Shown piece after piece: positions 54,161 to 64,000 of a DNA stretch of 64,000 nt (positions are counted from its first letter, which is position 1; every line of letters begins with the position of its first letter). The position numbers and the translations under genes are program-made. The notes beneath the pieces are model-generated. The model was not told the origin of the DNA. It saw nothing but the letters and a program-made list of their open reading frames with translations, and ran no database searches. The DNA is from Tetracladium setigerum. Taxonomy: Eukaryota > Ascomycota > Leotiomycetes > Helotiales. The stretch is taken from assembly GCA_031472005.1 (NCBI GenBank), contig PZJY01000008.1, forward strand, positions 682,001 to 746,000. The letters run 5' to 3'.

Positions 54161-55967
54161 ATGGCCCTCTTGGTTGGATGGAAGCGGTACTTCACTGCGA
54201 AGAAGTTGGGTTTCTATATCATGTTCTGGGGATTTCATTGGGGACTGTTTGCCTTCGGAGCGTAAGTCTTAAAATATCAAAGTCTCAAGGCCTTGTTTCC
54301 TAACTTCAATGCAGATACAAGCAGTTCGCTGATAAACGACTTGCGGGTGTCAATGTCTTGACATACTCAATATGGATTTCCCGTGGAGCTGGTTTGGTGT
54401 TGAGTGTGGATGCGCTCATGATTCTACTTCCAATGTGTAGAACAATTCTACGCTGGGTAAGGCCCAAGTTCCGCATCCTGCCACTGGATGAATCGACTTG
54501 GTTCCACCGGCAGGTCGCGTATTCCTTGCTTCTATTCACGGTTGTACACACAACTGCGCATTATGTCAAGTAAGTCTTGAAACTGGGGAGCACGGAGAAT
54601 GCTAATAGGTAGAAGCTTTTTCAACATAGAGAAGACTCAAATTCGCCCACAGACTGCAGTTCAAATCCATTATACTCAACCCGGTGGAATTACAGGGCAC
54701 ATCATGCTTCTTTGCATGATTCTAATGTACACAACCGCCCACTACAAGATACGCCAGCAGTCATTCGAGAGTTTCTGGTACACTCACCACTTGTTTGTGC
54801 CATTCTTTCTTGGTCTGTATACTCATGCGACAGGCTGCTTTGTGCGCGACACAGCGGATCCTTTTTCTCCATTTGCAGGTGCAATTTTCTGGAAGCATTG
54901 TCTCGGATATCATGGCTGGCGGTGGGAGCTATGGGGTGGGGGACTTTATTTACTAGAGCGCTTGTACCGCGAATTTCGCGCACGTAGAGAGACAGAGATT
55001 ATCAAAGTTATCCGTCATCCATACAGTAAGGGTCCCCACATTCTCTACATCTACAATTAGTTCCTCTATATAGATGGAGCTGAACTAACTTTGTTGTGAT
55101 ACAGATGTAGTAGAAATACAATTCCGCAAGCCCAGCATGAAATACAAAGCTGGCCAATGGCTCTTTCTCAATATTCCAGATGTCAGCTATTATCAATGGC
55201 ACCCCTTCACCATCACCTCATGTCCCTTTGACGAGAACATCAGCGTACACATCCGTCAAGTCGGAGACTTTACGAGGACTCTGGCTGATGCCGTCGGAGC
55301 AGGACACACACAAGCCAAACTCTCTGACGAACTGGATCCAATGGGAATATATGAGATTGCGTTGCAGCAGGGACAGCTTATGCCAAAGCTTCGAATAGAT
55401 GGGCCATATGGAGCGCCAGCGGAGGACGTATTCGAGAATGAGATCAGCGTCATCATCGGGGCAGGGATTGGTGTAACACCATGGGCGTCAGTCCTCAAGA
55501 ATATCTGGCACCTGCGCTCAGAATCAAAACCAATGAGATTAAGACGCGTTGAATTTATTTGGGTTTGTGGAGATACGAGTTCGTTTGAGTGGTTTCAAGC
55601 GCTGTTGGCCTCGCTTGAGACCCAGTCAGGCGGTTTGGAATTGCGCATTCATACCTACCTTACTCAACGTGTCGATGGGGATACAGCCAACAATATTATT
55701 CTCAACTCTGTTGGTGTCGACCAGGATCCTCTAACCAAATTGAAGGCTCGAACGAATTTCGGGCGTCCAGATTTCAATAAGATTCTCTGCGGGATGCGTG
55801 ACAGCATTTTGGATGGTACATATTTAGAGGGATTTGAACGGTCATTGAAGACGGACGTTGGAGTATATTTTTGCGGGCCCGCTGTGGCGGTGAGAAATAT
55901 CAGAACGGCTTGCAAAGCTGCCACATGTCAAGAGGTTAATTTCAAGTTTTGGAAGGAACACTTCTAG
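54161..55967 (+). CDS. NADPH oxidase, NoxA type, four exons
   Basis: Superoxide-generating NADPH oxidase of 542 residues. Exons: 54161-54261, 54315-54569, 54616-55025 and 55105-55967, all GT-AG; the 46-bp second intron has a CTAAT branch. Domains: six membrane helices with haem ligands in FHRQVAYSLLLFTVVHTTAH and WYTHHLFVPFFLGLYTHATG; an FAD-binding HPFTITSCP; NADPH-binding GAGIGVTPWASVLKNIW; and the C-terminal FCGPAVAVRNIRTAC with a KFWKEHF end. NFFNIEKTQIRPQTAVQIHY is close to NoxA, the form without calcium-binding EF hands, used in fungal differentiation with NoxR and Rac. It differs from canonical NoxA at many positions, so it may be an extra paralogue. It is the only intact oxidase in the duplicated block. 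Confidence 0.92.
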
Positions 55968-56483
55968 GGCTAGGGACCTCCAATGGGTCAAATCTGGTGG
56001 GAGATAGTCAGCCGTTGATCTGCAAACTGTCTGTACTCTGTAGATACCCAACATACACTTTGTATTTTATCTAGTGCTCAAGGTCGATTTACCCAGCACG
56101 GTCCCGAGAGAAGTAAACTAACTATGTGAACGGTATCATTTTTTCTGTGCGACACCAGGCTTAGGCCATGAGACACTTAACTCAATGCATAACACACCAG
56201 CTATTTTGGCTACTAACAAAAACACTATACAGAGACTGTGACGCATGCCTCATTTCGCCTCTGAAACCCTGCAACCTCCGCTCAATCCGATGTATTTGTT
56301 AGTGAGCTGCATATATATACAGAAACTGGTGTCCATTCTAGAGGCTCTGACAATTATAATTCCAGCATTCTATTTGAATGATCACAAAGAGGAGAAAGGG
56401 GATCATCTAAACCTCGGGAGCATGAATATCATTGACTGACAAATCAGCCAAGAAAGCTCGTTGGCGAAGAGGACTTTCATAAC
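55968..56483. other. 3' flank of oxidase gene with PfpI remnant
   Basis: About 515 bp. The middle part is the PfpI remnant listed separately; the rest shows no gene. Confidence 0.5.
56221..56375 (-). pseudogene. remnant of the DJ-1/PfpI gene 3' end (unit B copy)
   Basis: Parallels 46841-47000: compare AACACTATACAGAGACTGTG with AACACTATCATCCTCAGACTATG, GCCTCTGAAACCCTGCAACCTC with CCTCTCGAACTCTGCAACCTC, and AGAAACTGGTGTCCATTC with AGAGACTGGTGTCAATTC, then CAATTATAATTCCAGCATT with a shifted form of CACCGCCGGCATT. Position and orientation relative to the oxidase are the same as in unit A. Indels and stops abolish coding, and the upstream two thirds of the gene is not recognisable. Confidence 0.75.
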
Positions 56484-56774
56484 ATGGGGAATACCTCCGT
56501 TTTATCAGAAATTGCAGCGTACATTGCTGAAAAGATGAAACCGCTTCTCAGACGGATCTACAGGGAATTCTTTCGCGGTACAGAAGAAATGTTGAGGTTT
56601 ACGATCAAGGGTCTGCGTCAATACTTGGCGCCTGTTTTTCCAAACGAGGGCCCAGTCGCGACCACTTCAAAAACTCCGCTTCGAGTACCAGGCCCCTCTG
56701 AACCCGGACTCGGACTACCTCTCGGAAGTCTAGACAGTTTCCCAACTTTAGACTTAGTGAATCTTGAATTCTAG
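56484..56774 (+). CDS. hypothetical 96-residue protein
   Basis: An ATG-initiated ORF of 96 codons starting MGNTSVLSEIAAYIAEKMK, basic and amphipathic in the first 50 residues and Pro/Gly-rich after that. MGN at the start could allow N-myristoylation. I do not recognise it, and it may be chance within the remains of unit B, so confidence is low. Confidence 0.25.
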   Translation: MGNTSVLSEIAAYIAEKMKPLLRRIYREFFRGTEEMLRFTIKGLRQYLAPVFPNEGPVATTSKTPLRVPGPSEPGLGLPLGSLDSFPTLDLVNLEF

Positions 56775-57329
56775 ATTGCTTGACCTTGACAAAACTTTTA
56801 ATTTTCAAATGCCAGATCTACCTCTTTCGTACAACGTCCGACAAGGTAGAGGGAGACCCCCAGATCCAAATGAACATTAGCGGGACATTCTTATGGCAGG
56901 TCACAGATCTAGAAAATCAACAAGAGTGCTATCAAGTTTGAGAGAAGGCAGCCAGCATCCGGGCACCAAATTCCTCAACCTTGAGTGCTCTCACCACTGG
57001 GCCAAGTAGTTCAGGTCCCTCGACTCCAGCTTCACAGTAATTTTCTGAATTTACCACTCCTCTATTTGTGAATGAAGTAGATGGCAACGAGAAGAAATGG
57101 TAATAAGGGACTTTTTGCACAGTTATCATCAGAGTTAGTTGAGTGAGAGATAGTGGTTTTCAAGCTGTTTTGGGGATTTTCTATTATCTACTTTTCCATT
57201 TCAACCATTTCCATCATTTCTAGCTTTTCTCTTTTTTCATCTATCTACTATCATACAACCAGAACACTTTCCAACCGAAATCGAAAGAAAGGAAAACAAG
57301 AGAGAAAAAGAAACGAATCCCATACGCTC
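56775..57329. other. intergenic, no gene seen
   Basis: About 550 bp between the small ORF and the stop of the minus-strand gene at 57330. No repeat or RNA gene was recognised. Confidence 0.4.
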
Positions 57330-58348
57330 CTACTTGTGCCTCTTCTCCTTGGGGGCACCTCTTGTGAAGACTTGGACGCCTTCTCTCTCGCCATCAGGCT
57401 CGGTAGTGACAGCCCACCAATGGTGGTTGATCACGGCCCGGATTTGCTCCTCTTGGTAGTCACCTCCCTGGATGACCCAACCGTTTCGATAAGCCTCGTC
57501 ATTCATCATCTTGACGAGGACTCGATCTTCAACCAAGCCCTTTTTTCTCAAGTTCTGGTCCCGGCCATTTTTCTGGTTGAATCGCCTCGACGATCCAGGA
57601 TAGAACTTCTTGAGGAGGAACCACATGAGGTCCTCCCGAGTCAACTCCACACCAGGGAAAGGCGTGCAGGGAACGAAAGCAGTAATCCAAGCATCCGCTT
57701 GCTCGGAAACCTGCTTGGGGTGTGGCACCCGCTTGTGGCAGATGCGTTGGTGATTCGCCCCGTATGGATTCGTGGGGGAATCGGCAACGATCTTCTTTTC
57801 CTAGGGAGAAAGAGGACAGCAGAACACCTTTCCGGGAGCAGGAAAGATTGCAGCGGCTGGAGCAGGTCCAGAAACAAAAACCGGAGCTGGGCAGGAACGA
57901 AAACCGCAGCAGCAGGATTAAAAAGACGGGCAGGAGCCACTGCGAACCGAATGATAGCCGTGTCATGGACATCCCGACCATTGACCGTATAGGCCAAGAA
58001 GATATCTGCGTTCGCGGCAGATGGTCCAAAGGGACCACAGAAGATTGGTTCTCGAAGGTAATAGTTCGCAGCCTGTTCGTTGGCAGCTTCGTATTCCGCT
58101 CTGGCTTTGCAGAGGATATTGGCGAGATCATCGCTGTTGGTGTTTTCGCTGCCGACTGTTGGATTGTCAGCGGCGTGGAGGTTAGTATCGTTGATACCAG
58201 AAGGGATGTCTCCGGCAGGAGCGTTGCTTGGCGTATATGCCCAATGGCTGTAAACGACTGGAGGAGATGGCTGGTAGCTGGGAGAGATGCTACCAGTATC
58301 AACAGAGCTGACAAGGGTAACCGAGACAGAGGAAACAGAGCCAGTCAT
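57330..58348 (-). CDS. orphan protein, probably two exons
   Basis: Predicted minus-strand gene that I do not recognise. The N-terminal part, from ATG 58348, is Ser/Pro-rich and then reads ILCKARAEYEAANEQAANYY, IFCGPFGPSA and an ADIFLAYTVNGRDVHDTAII strand. After a Pro/Ala-rich linker the frame changes and the C-terminal part reads HKRVPHPKQVSEQADAWITA, PFPGVELTREDLMWFLLKKF and WVIQGGDYQEEQIRAVINHH, ending in a Lys/Arg-rich tail. A CTAG acceptor before GKEDR/EKKIV at about 57802 and a donor somewhere at 57880-57890 would join them; the exact donor is unclear. The balanced composition of both parts supports a real gene of about 300 residues. An in-frame GTG at 58411 is less likely than the ATG. 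Confidence 0.55.
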
Positions 58349-59460
58349 GGTGACTTGTTTTTGGTCTTGGTTTTGGAGAGATTGAGATTGAGAGTTTATA
58401 TGGCAGTCCACTTGAGCAGAAACTGCAAAGAGTGAGGTTTGAGTATTGAGAAGGAGGTTGGTCTTGCCGGTTTTGGATGCCGATATGGATATGGTTGTGA
58501 TTGTGGTTGTCTTGCTGATAGAAAGGTTCGAATGTCAAGTGCGTGAGCGTTGAACGCTGAAGTTTGACAAAAGAAAGTAAGATGACGAGAATATATGAAG
58601 CGAAAGAGGTTGATTTTCGATTGTCGAAGAGAGGAAAGTGTGAGTACTGAGAAAGAGGCTGTGAGTGTGGGTGTGATTGTGATTGTGGTTGGTGATGATG
58701 TTTGTGGTGTTGATGATGTTGGTGAGAGTAGTGTTTGAATGTGAAATGCTTGGGGATTGTGATGTGCTTGAGCTTCGAATGTTGGAGTTTGGGTGTACTG
58801 TAAAATAAAACGGAAAAGAAATGGGAAACTGATCGGGCTTATAAGGGCCTCAGAGCAGTCGAAATCTTGATGGAATACGCTACGACTATGGCCAGCCTAT
58901 CTTGTCAATGGGGAAACCGGTGGACCTGTCCTAATTCGATTCCAGGAAGTCTAAAATAATACTTAGGGTTTGGGGCCATAACTAGGTCTTGAGCTTCATT
59001 ATAGTCATAGTTTCATGCTAGGGCTTAGGGCTGCACAATTGCCCAACTTCAGTTCTTCGGCCTCAGCTCTTCGACCCACTATCTCTCACTTCCCACCCCC
59101 TTTCAGGTACCGCGATACCCGAAATGGAATATCACAGTTCAAATCAATATCGTGAGTTCCTCGTGCAGCAACCCTCTTCCAATACTGGTCCTGATGAGGA
59201 CTGACGCTAAGCGAGTGCACGGAGCTATTCACATTTGGAATCAGTCGAACGTCGAATCATAGCATCAGCTTCAGATCTCGACCTATCTCATCGTTAGATA
59301 GAGCCTCAAAATTGCAAATTATTCACGAAGCAGTTCACATCTCAAGATTTCGCGGTAGGAGGAGGGAACTGCCAAGGCGCAAGAACGAGATCTGGGAAGT
59401 CTTCATCACTTCAAGTTCACAACGTCAATATTGACTCCATTTCTCCTTTCACTTGCCAAA
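58349..59460. other. promoter of the orphan gene and intergenic sequence
   Basis: About 1.1 kb. From about 58500 to 58740 the plus strand has GTGATTGTGGTTG-type simple repeats, which lie in the leader/promoter of the minus-strand gene. No other feature is seen. Confidence 0.45.
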
Positions 59461-59787
59461 ATGCATTCTAATAATCTGAGATTTATGTCCAGGAAATTTG
59501 TTACAGTAGAACTCATTCTTCTCCCACTTTTCTGCATTGCCCGTATGTCCACCCCAGAAATCAGATGTGAACAACCCGATCAAGACGCAACCCACACAAC
59601 AATGACGACCCCCCTGAAATGGCCCAAAGATCCGGTTACTGGCTATCAGTGTATTGCCATGTATCTACAGAAAAGCTTAATCGATTCCCAAGTTCTCCAC
59701 GTGGAGGCCGGGAGAATTGCCGATGCAGAAACAACTGGCCGTTCTAACTTGGACGTTTCGACGCGAAATTTCATTTATATTTTATGA
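59461..59787 (+). CDS. possible small secreted protein, 108 residues
   Basis: ORF starting at an ATG in good context (CCAAAATG). Residues 12-30 (KFVTVELILLPLFCIARMS) could be a signal peptide or anchor. The mature part has two Cys and a GYQCIAMYLQKSLIDSQVL segment. This has a faint likeness to the Y-x-C plus helix start of RNase-like secreted fungal effectors, but the rest of that fold is not visible. It may be a first exon or a chance ORF. Confidence 0.3.
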   Translation: MHSNNLRFMSRKFVTVELILLPLFCIARMSTPEIRCEQPDQDATHTTMTTPLKWPKDPVTGYQCIAMYLQKSLIDSQVLHVEAGRIADAETTGRSNLDVSTRNFIYIL

Positions 59788-60709
59788 ATAGAATGTTCTG
59801 GAGAGACCTTAAATTTAAATCTTATTGAAAGATGAAAGTGGAAATTCCTCATATCGTTCCCTCCTTTGTCTTTCCAGCCTGACCTCTCCCATTTCGATAT
59901 CCATGGTCCAGCGAAACTTAAATCATCTGAACTAGCAACTTAACAACTTATCAACCAAAACGTTCCCTCACAACCAATCAAAAACGCCTGCAGAAACTCG
60001 GTCTAAATCAATAACATTCAATTGGATATCAAACTTGCTCCTACCGTTCTATCCACATCATCGCCTAACATCTCCCCGCATTATTGTCTAAATACGCGTC
60101 CAGAAACCGTCAAATTTTGTTTTCATCTGAAATGCTTTCTTCCTAGAGAGCAAAAGATGTGAGCTTTAGCTGATTGTTTCTAAAGACTCAAAGCTCAAGC
60201 TTGAAAAGCCCGTAGGAATCTGAATTCGCAGACATGACGTTCCGCGTTTCTGGGAGTTTATGTAGATGGGATCTCGGTATGATTGAGTCATGGAAAGGAG
60301 GGCTCAGACGGGCTGTTTGAAGGATGAGGGCGCATTTCTGGTCAAGAGAGATGAAAGGGATGGGAATGTTCGGATATGGATTGAGGGGGAGATAGTGTAA
60401 AGAACTGAGTGCAAGTTTCAAAATCTTTACCTGCCTTCTTTGGGCCACTTACTTTGTCACTTCACTGCTTCACTGAATTCATTCTCGATTTGCTGGAAGT
60501 TTTCCTTTATTAGCAATAAACACTTTGCAATCCATCCATTCCATCCATAATTTTTGACTTCTCACGAAAATAATCATCAGCAATAATGGGTATCTAATCG
60601 CAACGCCTTCTCAACGCCATAAATCAACCCATATGTAATGTCCTATCAACAACAAAAGCTTTTATCATCAATCAAACATCTTGGTCCTTCCCACGAGAAC
60701 TTCTTTCTC
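59788..60709. other. intergenic, no gene seen
   Basis: About 0.9 kb between the small ORF and the stop of the CoA-ligase gene. The ORF at 60188-60448 on the minus strand has no recognised features. Confidence 0.45.
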
Positions 60710-63219
60710 TTAGACAATGATCTTTGACAAAGTGCTGTTGGTTGGGCTCTGAGAGCTGGACAACGAAATGACAGTCTTCTCAGATCTCTCTAACTCGGAG
60801 AGCAAATCCTTCTTGAAGGTAGACTGCTCCTTAGAATCGTCTGGTGCAGGTCTTGCAACTTCATTCTCAGTCTCCAAGATATTAATCTCGGCCTTCGAAG
60901 GTTGTACCTCTGAGATTGGCATCAAAATCTGCTCTTTTGGATCTTCTGTTGCCTTGCATGAGGAAGAGTCGTCAAAATCTGACAACATGATAGCCTTCAT
61001 CTTTTCTTCGATGATCTCTAGCTTGGACTGCTCTCTGAATATATTTTTGATCACCTTTCCAGTCGAGCTGCGAGGGAGCGAATCAACTCGGCGGACTCCA
61101 CCATCAAGTGCCTTGTATCGAGACAACTTGCCGATCAAGAACTTCTGAATCTCAACGTCGGTAGTGGTGAGAGCGAGGACTGGATCGAGGACAACGTATG
61201 CGCGTGGAAGTTCGCCACGTTCATCTTGGAAGTCGACCCCAATTACGGCTACGTCAAGAATGGCGGGGTGAGTGAAGAGGCATGCTTCAATCTCTGCGGG
61301 AGAAACCTGCCATCCTCGGACCTTGAGAAGATCCTTTAAACGTGTTAGCAAATTTTTAGTAATGTTTGGAATGAGTAAAAATGAGTAAGAACATACCTTG
61401 ACTCGATCAACAATGTACCACTTCCCGTTCTGTTGGTAGCCGACATCACCAGTGTACAACCAGCCATTTTGTATGGCAGCTTTTGTTGCCACCTCGTTAT
61501 TCAGGTAGCCCATCATCAGGCAGGGTCCACGGAGGAGAATCTCCCCACGAACATTATTGCCAAAGAGATCAGTACCATCTTCGTTGATGATCCTATAATT
61601 ACAGACATTAGCAAATATGAAGAGATAATCAGCTAAACTTGGCGACGTACCTAGCTTCAAGTCCGGGAAGAAGTCTTCCTGCACTACCGGTATCATCGCA
61701 CTCTGGATACTTCATGGTTGTTGCCCATCCGATTTCAGTCAGTCCCCAAACCTGCTTGACAATAGCATCTGGGTGAAGTATGCCTTTGAATCGGTTTTGC
61801 ACGGAAATATCGAGAGGAACACCGCCACACCAGATCGCACGGAGAGACTGAAGAGAGGTACGTTCCTCCTCCTTCATGTTCAACAACATATAGATGATGG
61901 GATTGACCACTTCAAAACTAGACTTTAGCAGGTGTTTGGTTGAAATGATTATGATTATGAAAGATTTGCAGGACACATACTTGTCGTCTCCGTTGGCTTC
62001 AGAGTGCGAATATGCTCAACAAACTCGTCTGGCTTATACTTCTTCACGATGTAGGTAGTATAGCCTTCGCGGATTGGGGCAATGAGTGAAAGAGGGGCGT
62101 TAAAGGCATGGAATTGTGGGAGGAAAAGCATTCGAATGACCTAGAAAGGAAGTTAGGGAGGATGAAAATCCAAAAAGTATAATCAACGACTGACCTCATA
62201 CGGCTTCTCAATTTCAAGCAACATCAGACTCTGCGCAACCTGGGAGTAGTGAGAACATTGTGCTACCTTTGGTAACCCACTTGTGCCACTTGTTGACATC
62301 AAGGCTGCTGTTGTGCTCTTGGCCAACTCCTCATTGTCGAATCGGTTCCAATCGCTCTCGCCGTGCTCAAGGAGAACATTCCATGATTGATACTCGGTTC
62401 CTTCATATAAGGAGAAGGTGTTGAATATGTAGATATTTTCGTTGGGAATGTTGGCCGTCTCAGTAGCACCTTGTAGGTTTTTTAAGAGATCCTCTTCGAC
62501 AATGACAAACTTGGTTTCAGACAGGGCCAAGAGATGTGTCAATTCGGGGGTAGTGTAGTGAGGGTTGGCGCCAACAAAGCATCCACCAGCTCCAATCACC
62601 GCCAGAAAGACGAGGGCATAGTTGATCTAGAGACCATTAGCAAAAGCGCGGGGTACGATATAGTTGTCATGCAAGAAAGGCTTTCAGCATGGAACAGTCT
62701 AAAATAGGAGCACAAGAGTACGTTCTCTCTGCCGACATGCAACACGCCTTGTAGAAGTATGGGTGATTTGCCAAAGAGTATGCATCCAACGCTCTGAAAA
62801 ACGATGAATCGGCGGCGGGAAGATACTTACATTATTATTCGAATGCAAGCAGACACTGTCGCCCGGCTTCAATCCCTTTGCCTTGAGTCCTGCAATCAGC
62901 TTTCGTACAGTCGCAGAAGCTGAACTGTATGAAATGGTTCGTTCAGGGAAGCTCGCATCGATGAAGATCTAAGAACAAGCAGGGGAATTAGTTACGCTGG
63001 CGCATGAAGCAGAATATGCTAATCACAGAGCATAACAGAATACCTGATTGTTCAAAGTTTGTCAGGTATGTGAACAGAAATATCGCAACTTACAGCTTTG
63101 TCCAAATCGTAAGATGGGTTGCCAAAAGTCCAGGTCAAGAGATCAACAAAAGGAATGTCGACTTCTTGCATGGGTCTTTGTGAATCCGCGGCCACTATCT
63201 TCATGGTTGACCCCTCCAT
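60710..63219 (-). CDS. 4-coumarate-CoA-ligase-like acyl-CoA synthetase, seven exons with a one-base frameshift
   Basis: ANL-superfamily adenylate-forming enzyme that activates a carboxylic acid to its CoA thioester through an acyl-AMP. Exons: 63219-63094, 62968-62831, 62626-62195, 62141-61981, 61909-61651, 61592-61397 and 61333-60710. Motifs in order: STSGTSGLPKVAQCSH (phosphate loop), FLPQFHAF, a GLTEIGWA adenine motif, GEILLRG, GWLYTGDVGY, DLLKVRGWQVSPAEIE (hinge) and the catalytic-Lys region SSTGKVIK. A Ser/Glu-rich tail of about 75 residues follows, with no peroxisomal PTS1 (ends KIIV). The exons sum to 1936 nt, one over a multiple of three. The extra base is in the AAA run near 62100 in exon 4: FLPQFHAF is in one frame and NAPLSLIAPIREGYTTY continues in the next. 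Either recent inactivation or a homopolymer error is possible. If repaired by evolution or resequencing the protein would be about 644 residues. Confidence 0.85.
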
Positions 63220-64000
63220 TCTGAATTGGGTTATTGTAGAAACGTAGAATTGGTACTCGGTTCGTGAATCTGTTGTTTTGTGATGGGTAGGGACGCGTCG
63301 TTGCAATAGAAAAAAATTGAATGCGAAGAGGTCGGTACATTTATTGCGCAGCAGTCGAGTCGCCCAATTGGGCTAGGGCCGACGACGGGGAAGGAAGCAT
63401 CACTTCAACTGCTCCGCCACTTGAGTTTGGACTTCCGGTTATGGCCACAGTGAATGGCGATTGTGGAAAGTGGAAAGGCGCGTATGTCCGGGTTGAAATG
63501 TTTCTTCTCATCAGATTTGACTAAACAAGTGTGTTGTTCCTTTTCTCTGATCCTAAGACTTTCTATAAATAAGAGAAATGTTTAAGAATTTAAGGAAAAG
63601 AAATGCTTGTCTTTGACCTGGAAAGTCGTCTGCTTTGTTGTACGTCCATACTCGAGAGGAAGCTCTCCCTTGAGATAATTCTCTACAAAAGAGGAATGAT
63701 AGAAAGGCACCCGCAAATATAACATAGAAAAACAAGCACATTGTAATTTTTATCTCCGATCGCAGTGTTTAGTAAAATCCCAAGGGATTTTGCATCAAAT
63801 TCAACAAAGGAGTGCCTCTTGGTAAAGTTTAAACAAAGCCAATAAAGCTCGGAGGACTAGACCACCCAAACTTATTGTGGTCATCGTAACAAAGGTGACA
63901 AGCGCAATGTTAACAGAACAAGCTTCGAGTTTTCATCAGAGAGCAGTGTCGGGAGAGCATCGCCGGCGATTTGTACGTGCCACCAGCCGACGGCTCAAGA
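63220..64000. other. promoter side of the CoA-ligase gene and window edge
   Basis: About 780 bp with no supported gene. Short ORFs on both strands lack recognisable sequence. The next gene lies beyond the window. Confidence 0.4.

Overview
The window reads as nuclear DNA of a filamentous ascomycete (Pezizomycotina). Most multi-exon genes have short GT-AG introns of about 45-165 bp, several with a CTAAC-type branch site. The gene families are typical of that group: a HET domain, a Zn2Cys6 factor, DUF4246 and DUF7587 proteins, a NADPH oxidase, and P450 and BAHD-like enzymes. Degraded repeats carry in-frame TAG/TAA codons and AT-rich tracts of the kind left by repeat-induced point mutation. Placement in Leotiomycetes is a guess from the overall look of the genes and was not tested.

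Layout. 1-5.7 kb: the 3' end of an O-methyltransferase, a BAHD-like acyltransferase and a P450 with a one-base frameshift, possibly the edge of a secondary-metabolite cluster. 6.2-13.7 kb: a STIMATE-type membrane protein, a HET-domain protein, a 27-residue Cys-rich microprotein with an intron, and the U2 snRNP protein SF3B6/p14. 14.2-29 kb: a gene-poor stretch with a decayed P-loop ATPase, an orphan tail-anchored VPVTP-repeat protein followed by a 175-bp tandem repeat, an unresolved acidic protein, an ABC-transporter relic, a DUF7587 protein with a damaged copy of its leader region, and a Ser/Thr-rich secreted or membrane protein. 29-34.4 kb: an ankyrin/C2H2 fusion and a glycine-zipper protein. 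34.9-42.7 kb: beta-glucuronidase, an MFS sugar transporter and a Zn2Cys6 regulator side by side, a plausible glucuronide-use cluster. 43-56.5 kb: a small membrane protein, an AT-rich tract, and a tandem segmental duplication. 57-64 kb: an orphan gene, a possible small secreted protein and a 4-coumarate-CoA-ligase-like enzyme with a one-base frameshift.

The most unusual part is 44.9-56.4 kb. A three-gene unit, NmrA-like reductase / NADPH oxidase / DJ-1-PfpI protein, is present twice in the same order and orientation. Decay has been reciprocal: unit A keeps NmrA and PfpI and retains only scraps of the oxidase, while unit B keeps the oxidase and retains only scraps of NmrA and PfpI. Unit B is also split by a 4.75-kb Tc1/mariner-type element with TA target duplications and long terminal inverted repeats. 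That element carries an apparently intact seven-exon DUF4246 gene in place of the distal part of its own degraded transposase.

All exon joins were made by eye from splice signals, reading frame and family resemblance. No alignment or database search was run.
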